Shown here: one piece after another, positions 1 to 7,353 of the stretch | How positions within the stretch are numbered: position 1 is the stretch's first letter | How the letters are laid out: each line of letters begins with the position of its first letter | Origin: Gemmatimonadota bacterium | Lineage (GTDB): Bacteria > Gemmatimonadota > Gemmatimonadetes > Gemmatimonadales > GWC2-71-9 | Direction of reading: 5' to 3' | Assembly: GCA_040388535.1 (NCBI GenBank) | Contig: JAZKBR010000004.1 | Span: 399,699-463,698 of the forward strand | Length of the DNA: 64,000 nt | Position numbers and translations under genes: made by a program | The notes under the pieces: model-generated | What the model was told of the DNA's origin: nothing | What the model saw: only the letters and a program-made list of their open reading frames with translations | Database searches by the model: none

Positions 1-661
1 AGATCAGCGTGTCGGTCGTCCGGGTCATCGTGACCTTGACCCCGCGACGCTCGAGTTCGTCACGCAGCAGCATCGCGATGGTGAGGGTGATGTGCTTTTC
101 CTTGAGTCCGCCGGGGAAGTAGAGACCCGGGTTTCCCGGATCCGAGCCACCATGCCCGGCATCGACCGTCACGTGGTGCCCGGGCTTCAGCCCGTTCGGG
201 AGCCGGCTGCGTTCCTCACGTCCGACGGTGGTCCGCGAGGGACGCGTCAACAGTTGCGACGGCGCCGGCCCCTCGGCGAGCACGGCCGTGCCGGGCGTCC
301 AGTTCCAGCTGCGACGCAAGGGATCGGCAAGCATTTCGGCGACGAACGCGAGTGGCACGAAGAGAGAATCACCGCGGCGGTGCGAATCGGCGGGGAGTCC
401 GCGGACGGTAGAGCCGTCGTCAACCAGCGAAGTTCCCGGGAGAAAACGGAAGGTGCCGGCCGCACTCACCAGGACGAACCACTCGGCCTCGCGTTGCCAC
501 TTCGCGCCGATCGCCTGGGCGAGGGGCCCAAGCGGCACCATGGCGCCCTGCCCCGACTCGGTACGCAGCGGAATCACCACCACACCGCGCGCGGTGCTGA
601 CCTGCAGTCGCGTCGGTGCCCCGGCGAGCAGGGCGCACATGGTCAGCGCAAGCAACTTCAT
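1..661 (-). CDS. N-acetylmuramoyl-L-alanine amidase (Amidase_3), 3' end off the window
   Basis: Zinc amidase that would cut the amide bond between MurNAc and the stem peptide in the periplasm. 220 residues are visible and the frame is still open at base 1. Residues 1-20 are a short hydrophobic signal-like segment. Residues 20-130 resemble the stalk-type domain often found before such amidases (SLFVPLAFVAEML). The catalytic domain starts near residue 165 with VDAGHGGSDPGN, where H170 is the first zinc ligand, followed by GLKEKHITL. The ATG at 661 overlaps the smpB stop by ATGA, so the two genes are probably co-transcribed. The second His and catalytic Glu lie beyond the edge. Family assignment is firm; substrate is inferred from the family. 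Confidence 0.85.
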   Translation of the reverse strand, partial: MKLLALTMCALLAGAPTRLQVSTARGVVVIPLRTESGQGAMVPLGPLAQAIGAKWQREAEWFVLVSAAGTFRFLPGTSLVDDGSTVRGLPADSHRRGDSLFVPLAFVAEMLADPLRRSWNWTPGTAVLAEGPAPSQLLTRPSRTTVGREERSRLPNGLKPGHHVTVDAGHGGSDPGNPGLYFPGGLKEKHITLTIAMLLRDELERRGVKVTMTRTTDTLI

Positions 662-1155
662 TCGCGGCCCTTCCGCGAAATGGCGCGGGCGACTTCGCGA
701 TCGACAATCCGCTTCTTCAGGTCCTCGCGTTTGTCGTGGACCTTCTTGCCTCGGGCAAGTGCAATCATCAGCTTCGCGCGGCCGCGGAGGAAATAGATTT
801 CGAGCGCGACCAGCGACAGTCCGTCACGCTGGACGGCCCCGATCAGCTTCTCGATCTCGCGCTTGTGAAGCAGCAACTTCCGGGAACGAACCGGGTCGTG
901 GTTGTAGCGATTCCCCTGCTCGTACGGGGTGATGTTCAGCCCCTCCACCCACACCTCTCCGCGACTGATCCGGGCGAAGGCTTCCTTGATGGAAGCGCCC
1001 CGACGACGCAGGGATTTGACCTCTGTGCCGGTCAGGACGAGGCCGGCCTCGACCGTGTCGAGAATATGGAAGTCGTGGGCGGCCTTGGGGTTCCGCGCGA
1101 TGCTGAGGCGCGCTTCGTGGCTCGGGTCGCCGGCGGAGGAGGGTTTCGGTACCAT
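658..1155 (-). CDS. smpB: SsrA-binding protein SmpB
   Basis: RNA-binding partner of tmRNA in trans-translation, which rescues stalled ribosomes. The 165-residue product has the usual SmpB length. It contains family blocks such as RNPKAAHDFHILDTVEAG, GTEVKSLRRRGASIKEAF and RSRKLLLHKREI, and a basic tail (KKVHDKREDLKKR) that occupies the decoding site in known SmpB. I chose the ATG at 1155 because homology begins just after it. Upstream in-frame codons run antisense through the tRNA-Leu gene and are unlikely to be translated. The stop overlaps the start of the amidase gene by 4 bp. Confidence 0.95.
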   Translation of the reverse strand: MVPKPSSAGDPSHEARLSIARNPKAAHDFHILDTVEAGLVLTGTEVKSLRRRGASIKEAFARISRGEVWVEGLNITPYEQGNRYNHDPVRSRKLLLHKREIEKLIGAVQRDGLSLVALEIYFLRGRAKLMIALARGKKVHDKREDLKKRIVDREVARAISRKGRE

Positions 1156-1181
1156 TGAACGAAGAATAACCGGGGCGATGC

Positions 1182-1217
1182 TTGACGCTCGGGACACCAC
1201 GCGAGTAGGTTTGCCTC
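1182..1217 (+). promoter_or_regulatory. Candidate promoter of tRNA-Leu
   Basis: TTGACG at 1182-1187 matches five of six -35 bases. TAGGTT at 1206-1211, 18 bp further on, could be the -10. The stretch TAGGTTTGCCTC (1206-1217) ends 3 bp before the tRNA. A near-identical stretch precedes the tRNA-Ala gene on the other strand at about 44 kb, which supports a functional role. The C-rich segment before the start resembles the GC-rich discriminator of stable-RNA promoters. Confidence 0.45.
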
Positions 1218-1220
1218 CCC

Positions 1221-1304
1221 GCCGAAGTGGTGAAATTGGTATACGCGCTGCGTTCAGGTCGCAGTGGGCGCAAGCCCGTGGGGGTTCGAGTCCCCCCTTC
1301 GGCA
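1221..1304 (+). tRNA. tRNA-Leu (anticodon CAG)
   Basis: The acceptor stem GCCGAAG (1221-1227) pairs with CTTCGGC (1297-1303), with discriminator A at 1304. The anticodon arm CTGCG-TTCAGGT-CGCAG gives anticodon CAG. A long variable arm (GGGCGCAAGCCC region), typical of class II tRNAs, is followed by the T-arm GGGGG-TTCGAGT-CCCCC. CCA is not encoded. The gene runs head-to-head with smpB and reads CUG codons. Confidence 0.95.
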
Positions 1305-1330
1305 CTTTCCACCCCGCAGGCCGCCGCCTC

Positions 1331-2491
1331 TCAGTATCGCGGCATCGTCCCGTCCACATCGGTTGCCCACGCATCGACACCCCCGGCCAGCGAACGCACC
1401 CGGGCGAACCCCGCACGTAGCAGCAGGTCCCTCGCCTTCATCGAACGCATTCCGTGATGGCAGATCGTCACCACTTCCCGATGCCTGGGAATCTCGGCCA
1501 GTCGCGCAGGAAGTTCCCCCAGTGGCACCAGCTCCGAACCGGGGATGTGGGCGATGGCAAACTCCCACGGCTCGCGGACATCGAGCAACACTGCCCCCCC
1601 AGGCGCGGCCAATGCGGTCGCGAGAACCGCTGGCGCGATCTCGGCCTCGTCCGGTGAGCCGCCGAGCGTGCCGACCCCGCAGAAGGCGTCGTAGTCCTGC
1701 AATTCCGTGAGTATCGGCGCATCGCCGCAGATGACGCACGCCGGATCACGGACGACGGCGATCTCACGGAATCGGAGCCGAAGGGCATCCACGAGGAGCA
1801 GCCGGCCCGCGGCGGACTCCCCGATGCCGAGCAACCATTTCATTGCCTCGAGCGCCTGAAGAGACCCGATGATTCCCGGCAATACCCCGAGCACACCGGC
1901 GTCGGCACAGCTCGGGACTAGCTCGGGAGCGGGCGGTTCGGCGAAGAGGCAGCGATAGCAGGGACCTCCCGGAGTTCCGAAGAGCGACAACTGCCCCTCG
2001 AACCTGAAGATCGAGCCATACACGAGCGGCTTCCCCTCGAGGACACAGGCATCGTTGGCGAGGTATCGGGTCGGGAAGTTGTCGCTTCCGTCGACCACAA
2101 TGTCGAACCGGCGCACGATCTCGCGGGCATTCGCGCTGGTGAATTGCTCGGCGATGGCTTCCACCGACACGAAAGGATTGAGTCCCTTCAGCCGAGCCTT
2201 GGCCGAAATCGCCTTGTTGACGCCGACGCCCGCAGTGTCGTGCAGGATCTGTCGCTGCAAGTTGGAGAGATCGACCTGGTCGTGATCGACAATGCCGATC
2301 GTGCCGACGCCAGCCGCGGCGAGATAAAGTGCCGCCGGCGAGCCGAGCCCGCCCGCACCGATGAGCAGGACCCTCGCGGCTCGAAGTCGCGCCTGTCCGG
2401 CCACACCGACTTCCGGCAAGGTCAGATGCCGCGCATAACGGAGGAGTTCTTCAGAGCTGAGTTCGGCTGACACGGAATGGCCCTTCACCAT
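1331..2491 (-). CDS. moeZ: MoeZ/MoeB-type adenylyltransferase with C-terminal rhodanese domain
   Basis: Activates the C-terminal glycine of a ubiquitin-like sulfur carrier (MoaD or ThiS type) with ATP and then passes sulfur to it. The ThiF/E1-like domain spans about residues 10-260, with nucleotide loop GAGGLGS (45-51), DHDQVDLSNLQRQ (69-81) and zinc Cys pairs C178/C181 and C252/C255. The rhodanese domain spans about 285-386, with active-site C344 in TICHHGMRS. This two-domain layout is that of MoeZ/MOCS3, so it probably serves molybdopterin, thiamine or cysteine synthesis; which of these cannot be told here. It lies 23 bp downstream of an Rrf2 regulator, probably in the same transcript. Confidence 0.92.
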   Translation of the reverse strand: MVKGHSVSAELSSEELLRYARHLTLPEVGVAGQARLRAARVLLIGAGGLGSPAALYLAAAGVGTIGIVDHDQVDLSNLQRQILHDTAGVGVNKAISAKARLKGLNPFVSVEAIAEQFTSANAREIVRRFDIVVDGSDNFPTRYLANDACVLEGKPLVYGSIFRFEGQLSLFGTPGGPCYRCLFAEPPAPELVPSCADAGVLGVLPGIIGSLQALEAMKWLLGIGESAAGRLLLVDALRLRFREIAVVRDPACVICGDAPILTELQDYDAFCGVGTLGGSPDEAEIAPAVLATALAAPGGAVLLDVREPWEFAIAHIPGSELVPLGELPARLAEIPRHREVVTICHHGMRSMKARDLLLRAGFARVRSLAGGVDAWATDVDGTMPRY

Positions 2492-2514
2492 GGCGTCACG
2501 AGGACGCAGCGCGG

Positions 2515-2979
2515 TTATGCCGGAATGCCTGCGAGCGGAATGAGTTCGGGCGCGGAGACAGCCGCATCGCGGAGCAGGTCCGCGAGCGTGACGGATTCAA
2601 GCAGATCATCAATGCGAACCTGGAGCGCACGCCAGACCGGCCGGATCTGACAGCTCGAGGAGGGGGCGCACCGTTCCGGATCGAGCGGCTGCGATTCGCA
2701 ATTGAGTTCGAAGATGCGATGATCCGAGGCCAGCATCACGTCGCGGACGGTGACGTGCTCGGCCTCACGAACCAGCAGGTAACCACCCTTCGCACCACGC
2801 ACCGAATCGACCAGTCCGGCCCGACGGAGTCGCAGGAGGATCTGCTCGACATAGTCGGCGGGGAGCCGCTCCTGCTCGGACAGTTCGCGCGCGGCCACGG
2901 CGCCAGCGCCCTCGCGACGACGACGCGCAAGGTGCAACGCGATGATCAGGGAGTACTCGGTCAGATTGGTTACCCGCAT
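2515..2979 (-). CDS. Rrf2-family transcriptional regulator with three cysteines
   Basis: 154-residue winged-helix regulator. The N-terminal helix-turn-helix (residues 1-70) contains RELSEQERLPADYVEQIL and the GAKGGYLL wing typical of Rrf2 proteins. Cysteines 94, 104 and 110 lie in the segment where IscR, NsrR and RsrR ligate an iron-sulfur cluster, with a C-x9-C-x5-C spacing slightly longer than IscR's. I chose the ATG at 2979 because homology starts there (MRVTNLTEYSLIIALHLA). It sits directly upstream of moeZ, so it may control sulfur-transfer genes in response to Fe-S or redox state. That role is inference. Without the cluster it would be a plain CymR-like regulator. Confidence 0.88.
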   Translation of the reverse strand: MRVTNLTEYSLIIALHLARRRREGAGAVAARELSEQERLPADYVEQILLRLRRAGLVDSVRGAKGGYLLVREAEHVTVRDVMLASDHRIFELNCESQPLDPERCAPSSSCQIRPVWRALQVRIDDLLESVTLADLLRDAAVSAPELIPLAGIPA

Positions 2980-3010
2980 GCCTGCAATCTGCTCCCATGA
3001 GCGGGCATTG

Positions 3011-4189
3011 TCACGCCCGGGTCGTACGCATCCCTCGGATCGCCGCGAGCCCGGCCAGGGGGCCGAGGGAGAGGATGGCGAGCGCCCAACGCCAGCCGAC
3101 CCATCCTGCGACCACCGGGACAAGTTGAATGCTGGCAATCGTGAGCAGGAACCCGATCGAGGTTTGCAAGGTGAGCGCGGTCCCGACGGCGTGCTCGGGA
3201 GCACGTTCGGTCACCAGCGCTGAGAATTGCGCCGAATCGGCAATGACCGCCACCCCCCACACGAGGCAGACGATCATCACCAGCCACCTCGGCCCGCCGA
3301 AGACGGCGGCACTGAGCAGGCAGCAGGCCCCGCTCACGGTGAGCGCCCGGCGAATTACTGGCGCCCGCCCGATCTGGTCCGCCGCGCGCCCGCCCCATAC
3401 CGCGCCGGCCCCACCAATGGCAACGACGATGAACGCCAGCGTGCCAACATTGGCCGGTGAGGCGGACCGTGCTGCCCAGGACGCACTGAGGTAGGACGGG
3501 ACCCACGCCCAGAAGGCGTAGAGTTCCCACATGTGACCGAGGTAGCCGCCGGTGACCTGACGCAGCGCCTGGTCGCGGACCACAGTCGTTGCCAGTCCCC
3601 ACGAGAAGGGACGCGCCGGAAAGGGAAACGGGCCTTCACGGTAGCCCACCAGGACCAACACTCCAGCGAGTGCGGCAGCCACGCTCGGTATCAGGACGGC
3701 AGGAGCGAGTGGCAGGTGCCCTGCCCCTTCCAGGAGATAGGGGAAGGCCTTGCCGACCGTGAGCGCCCCAACGACCACGCCGATCGCGAGGCCGCGCTCC
3801 TGACGGAACCAGGTGGCAGCCATCTTCATGGCCGGGGGATAGACTCCCGCGAGCCCGATCCCGGTCGCGATCCGGCCGGCGATTGCCAGCGGAAAGGAAT
3901 CGGCGAAGAGCAACGTCGCGTTCGCGGCCGCGGCAAAAAGCGCAGCCACCGAGAGGTAGCTGCGCGCCGGAAGGAGATCAGGAAGATTGAGAACGGCTGC
4001 GACGAGTGTCCCGGCGACAAAACCAAGCTGCACGCCCGAGAGGAGCCACCCCGTCTCGCCGGGTGAGAGCGAGAGCTTTGCAGCGAGCACTGGTGCCACA
4101 GCGCTCCCCGCGAACCAGACCGACATTCCCAGCACCTGCACTACGGCGAGCAGGGCCAGCTGGCGCCACCGCTCGCCGGAGTCAGTCAT
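3011..4189 (-). CDS. MFS transporter
   Basis: 392-residue inner-membrane transporter with about 12 hydrophobic segments. It has a major-facilitator signature in the 2-3 loop region (AGRIATGIGLAGVYPPAMKMA) and a second-half counterpart GGRAADQIGRAPVIRR. The ATG at 4189 overlaps the stop of the aspartase gene (ATGA), so the two genes are translationally coupled. I infer, without proof, that it moves a substrate or product of the lyase (aspartate, fumarate or a related acid). It resembles the broad nitrate/cyanate/sugar-phosphate-like MFS families rather than a known aspartate carrier, so substrate is unassigned. An upstream extension to 4423 is only open frame inside aspA. Confidence 0.85.
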   Translation of the reverse strand: MTDSGERWRQLALLAVVQVLGMSVWFAGSAVAPVLAAKLSLSPGETGWLLSGVQLGFVAGTLVAAVLNLPDLLPARSYLSVAALFAAAANATLLFADSFPLAIAGRIATGIGLAGVYPPAMKMAATWFRQERGLAIGVVVGALTVGKAFPYLLEGAGHLPLAPAVLIPSVAAALAGVLVLVGYREGPFPFPARPFSWGLATTVVRDQALRQVTGGYLGHMWELYAFWAWVPSYLSASWAARSASPANVGTLAFIVVAIGGAGAVWGGRAADQIGRAPVIRRALTVSGACCLLSAAVFGGPRWLVMIVCLVWGVAVIADSAQFSALVTERAPEHAVGTALTLQTSIGFLLTIASIQLVPVVAGWVGWRWALAILSLGPLAGLAAIRGMRTTRA

Positions 4190-5607
4190 CCGCTGACCGG
4201 CACGCCCTTGCCACCGCCCGGCACCCCGAGCTCGGTCATCGCCCGGAGGTCGAGCACCTCGTCGAGCTCCTTCCCTACCAGCACCTGCTTGTCGGTGACC
4301 AGCTGTTTCACTGTCTTGCCGGTCGCCAGCGCTTCCTTCGACAATTTCGCCGCTTCGGCATAGCCGATCTTCGGCATCAGCGCGGTCACCAGCGCCGGTG
4401 ACCGCTCCAGCCAGTAGGCGCACTGCACTTCATCGGCCTGGATGCCGCGAATGCATTTCTCGTCGAACACCCGCACCGCGTTCGCCACGATGCGCATGCC
4501 GAACACCATGTTGTGCGTGATCACCGGCATCATCACGTTCAGCTCCAGCTCTCCCGCCTTGGCGGCCATCGCGATGGTCGTGTCGAAGCCGATCGCCTGG
4601 TAGCAGACCTGGTTCACCATCTCGGCGATCGACGGATTCACCTTGCCGGGCATGATGCTCGAACCCGGCTGCACCGCCGGCAGCAGGATCTCGGCGAGCC
4701 CGGTGCGAGGGCCCGATGCGAGCAGCCGGATGTCATCGGCGATCTTGCAGAGGTCGAGGACGAAGGCTCGGAACGCGCCACTGAAGGTGGCGATGTCGCC
4801 CATCGACTGCATGAGCTGGATGCGGTCCTCGGCGACCTCGAGTTCGAGCCCTGTGAGTGCGTGCAGGTGCTTGACCATCAACGCGGGATACGCGGGCTCC
4901 ACGTTGATACCGGTCCCGACGGCACTCCCGCCGATGTTCATCGCCCGCAACCATCCCGCCGCCTGCACCAGCTTCTCGCGATGACGCGACACCGTGCGAC
5001 CGTACGCGGTGAATTCCTGCCCCAGCCGGATCGGCGTTGCATCCTGCAGGTGGGTGCGTCCCGACTTGATGATGTGATCGAATTCCTTCCCCTTCGCCAG
5101 GAAGGCCCCGGCGAGACCATCCAGAGCCGACAGCAACATCGGCAAGGTCAGGAGCGTCGACAGGCGCATCGCGGTCGGAATCACGTCGTTGGTCGACTGC
5201 GCCATGTTGACGTGATCGTTCGGATGGATCGGTGCATAACTGCCGCGCGCGTGACCGAGCAATTCGTTGGCGCGATTCGCGAGCACTTCATTCACGTTCA
5301 TGTTGTGCGACGTGCCGGCGCCGGCCTGGTAGGGATCCACCACGAACTGGTCACGATGCTGGCCCCCGAGCACTTCGTCAGCGGCCGCGATGATCGCATC
5401 GGCGTATTCCGGTTCGAGGCGGCCCGTCTCCTTGTGCGTCACGGCGGCGGAGCGCTTGATCATCACGACGGCATCGACGAACGCCGAGAGTGGCTTGAGG
5501 TCCGAAATCGGGAAGTTTTCAACGGCGCGCAGGGTCTGGATGCCGTAGAGTGCGCTGCTGGGGACCGACTTTTCGCCTAGCGGGTCCTTTTCGGTGCGGA
5601 AGCTCAT
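4186..5607 (-). CDS. aspA: Aspartate ammonia-lyase (aspartase)
   Basis: Reversible conversion of L-aspartate to fumarate and ammonia in the cytoplasm. At 473 residues it has full family length and the signature loop GSSIMPGKVNP (315-325) carrying the catalytic Ser. DPYQAGAGTSHNMN (91-104) and HPNDHVNMAQSTND (128-141) fit aspartase better than class II fumarase, which has GSGT and DDVNRSQSSND. The start MSFRTEKDPLGEKSVP is the normal family N-terminus. The gene is coupled to a downstream MFS transporter. Fumarase-like side activity cannot be excluded from sequence. Confidence 0.9.
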   Translation of the reverse strand: MSFRTEKDPLGEKSVPSSALYGIQTLRAVENFPISDLKPLSAFVDAVVMIKRSAAVTHKETGRLEPEYADAIIAAADEVLGGQHRDQFVVDPYQAGAGTSHNMNVNEVLANRANELLGHARGSYAPIHPNDHVNMAQSTNDVIPTAMRLSTLLTLPMLLSALDGLAGAFLAKGKEFDHIIKSGRTHLQDATPIRLGQEFTAYGRTVSRHREKLVQAAGWLRAMNIGGSAVGTGINVEPAYPALMVKHLHALTGLELEVAEDRIQLMQSMGDIATFSGAFRAFVLDLCKIADDIRLLASGPRTGLAEILLPAVQPGSSIMPGKVNPSIAEMVNQVCYQAIGFDTTIAMAAKAGELELNVMMPVITHNMVFGMRIVANAVRVFDEKCIRGIQADEVQCAYWLERSPALVTALMPKIGYAEAAKLSKEALATGKTVKQLVTDKQVLVGKELDEVLDLRAMTELGVPGGGKGVPVSG

Positions 5608-5676
5608 CTGGCGCGAGGTCCTGGTTCGGGGTTCCGGCGGGAGGCCGCGCCAAAGCTAAGAGCGCGAGCCGGGAGT

Positions 5677-6327
5677 TTACAGTCTCGGCGCCAGCCCGCT
5701 GAGGAAGGGGTTCCGGGCGCGCTCTCGCCCGACGGTCGTTTCAGGGCCATGGCCCGGGAGGACGCGGGTCTCGTCGGGCAGCGGCAGCAGTTCGCTGGCG
5801 ATGCTCGCGAGCAGTTCGGTCAGGCTCCCTTCGGGGAGATCGGTGCGACCAATCGAGTCTTCGAAAAGCACATCACCAGAAATGCAGAGGCCAGGGCCAA
5901 TGAAGGCGACATGCCCCGGCGAGTGACCGGGCACATGCCGGACTTTGAAGCGATGGCCGGCCAACGAAAGCGTGTCGCCGTGCGCGAGCCGATGATCCGG
6001 GGGAGCGAGTCTCTGGAGGTCGCCCAGCCCGAACATCAGCCCCTGCTCGGGGAGCGAGTCGTACCAGCGCCGATCGGCCGGATGCAGCCAGACCTGGGCC
6101 CCGGTGGCTGATCTGACGTGATCGACGCCCTGGATGTGATCGATGTGCGCGTGGGTGAGCCAGATCTGGCGGACAACCAGGTTGCGGTGGCGGACCGCGG
6201 CGAGGATGCGCCCCGCTTCCTCACCGGGGTCAACGACGACGGCCTCGCGCGTCGCAGCATCCCAGACCAGCCAGCAGTTCTGGGCGAATGAGCCGTTGGG
6301 TATGCCGAGAACTTCAGGCCCCGACAC
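5677..6327 (-). CDS. Metallo-beta-lactamase-fold hydrolase, glyoxalase II-like
   Basis: 216-residue hydrolase of the small glyoxalase II-like group. Metal ligands are visible in THAHIDH (58-64), in the conserved HVPGHSPGH block, in GDVLFEDSIGRTDLP (bridging Asp) and in the C-terminal LPGHGPET. Likely substrates are thioesters such as S-lactoyl-thiols, but many relatives have other roles. It starts with GTG inside the last codons of trxB (14-bp overlap) and is probably co-expressed with it, which would fit thiol or redox metabolism. Confidence 0.88.
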   Translation of the reverse strand: MSGPEVLGIPNGSFAQNCWLVWDAATREAVVVDPGEEAGRILAAVRHRNLVVRQIWLTHAHIDHIQGVDHVRSATGAQVWLHPADRRWYDSLPEQGLMFGLGDLQRLAPPDHRLAHGDTLSLAGHRFKVRHVPGHSPGHVAFIGPGLCISGDVLFEDSIGRTDLPEGSLTELLASIASELLPLPDETRVLPGHGPETTVGRERARNPFLSGLAPRL

Positions 6328-7273
6328 TGGCCGCCTTGGTCTTTCGCTCCGTCAGGAACTTCTCGACGGCAATGGCAGCGGTGGTGGCATCGCCGACGGC
6401 GGTAGTCACCTGCCTGGTCAGCTGCACCCGCAAGTCGCCAGCGGCGAAGAGTCCGGGAATGGACGTCTCCATCCGGTCGTTGGTGATGATGTATCCGCTC
6501 GCATCGTGGGCGAAATGCTGCGTCACCAGGCCAGTGTTCGGTTTGAAACCGATGAAGACGAACGCGCCGGTGACGGCAAGCTGCGAAGGCGCGCCGGTCA
6601 CCGTGTCGACGAGGTCGAGATGCTTGAGCCCGCTCGGCTCCCCCACCATCTCGCGGACCGCCGTATTCCAGATCACTTCGATCTTCGGATTATTCATCGC
6701 CCGCTCCTGGACCACCCGCGAGGCGCGAAACGAATCCCGACGATGGATCAGGTAGACCTTGCTGGCGTAACGAGTCAGGTAATCCGCTTCCTCGACGGCC
6801 GCGTCACCGCCGCCAATCACGGCGATCGTCTCACCCTTGAAGAAGGCACCGTCACAGACCGCGCAGTACGAAACACCGCGGCCGGCGTACTCGACCTCGC
6901 CCGGAACCCCGAGCTTGGTGGGGGTACCGCCGGCGGTGAGGATCACGGCTGGCGCCCGGTAGATCGCGCCGCCGGCGCCAGTCACCGTGAAGATTCCGTC
7001 ATCGTCGCGCACGATCGTGGTGACTTCCTCCGTGCGGATGTCGGCACCGAAGTGAATCGCGTGCTCCGTCATCTTCTCGGCGAGGTCGGGACCAAGAATC
7101 GAGATGAAGCCGGGATAATCCTCGATCTTCTCGGTATTGAGGAGTTCGCCGCCCGTGAGGCCGCGCTCGAGCAGCAGCGCCTTCAGCATGCCGCGCCCGG
7201 CGTACATCGCCGCACACAGGCCGGCCGGGCCTCCCCCCACAATGATCACATCAAATTCGGAGCTGGTCGTCAC
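6314..7273 (-). CDS. trxB: Thioredoxin-disulfide reductase
   Basis: NADPH-dependent flavoenzyme that reduces thioredoxin. 319 residues is the typical low-Mr TrxR length. The FAD-binding motif GGGPAG lies at 13-18, the redox-active CAVC at 137-140, the NADPH motif GGGDAA at 154-159, and the C-terminal FAD motif GLFAAGDLR near the end. It starts with GTG at 7273. The 3' end overlaps the gene for a glyoxalase II-like hydrolase. Confidence 0.95.
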   Translation of the reverse strand: MTTSSEFDVIIVGGGPAGLCAAMYAGRGMLKALLLERGLTGGELLNTEKIEDYPGFISILGPDLAEKMTEHAIHFGADIRTEEVTTIVRDDDGIFTVTGAGGAIYRAPAVILTAGGTPTKLGVPGEVEYAGRGVSYCAVCDGAFFKGETIAVIGGGDAAVEEADYLTRYASKVYLIHRRDSFRASRVVQERAMNNPKIEVIWNTAVREMVGEPSGLKHLDLVDTVTGAPSQLAVTGAFVFIGFKPNTGLVTQHFAHDASGYIITNDRMETSIPGLFAAGDLRVQLTRQVTTAVGDATTAAIAVEKFLTERKTKAASVGA

Positions 7274-7316
7274 GGGCGTTCCTCGGGCAGGTCAGTCACG
7301 CGATATCGTTCGCGCG

Positions 7317-7322
7317 AATATA
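7317..7322 (-). promoter_or_regulatory. Possible -10 element upstream of trxB
   Basis: On the minus strand this reads TATATT, close to the -10 consensus, 44 bp before the trxB start codon in the 80-bp gap between trxB and the ADOP permease gene. No convincing -35 is seen upstream, so this is only a candidate. Confidence 0.3.
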
Positions 7323-7353
7323 GAACGTCCGCCGCGCCGATGGGTTCCCCGCG

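Noticed and set aside
4186..5607. Calling the lyase a class II fumarase.
   Set aside because: The GAGTSHNMN and DHVNMAQSTND blocks follow the aspartase pattern rather than the fumarase one.
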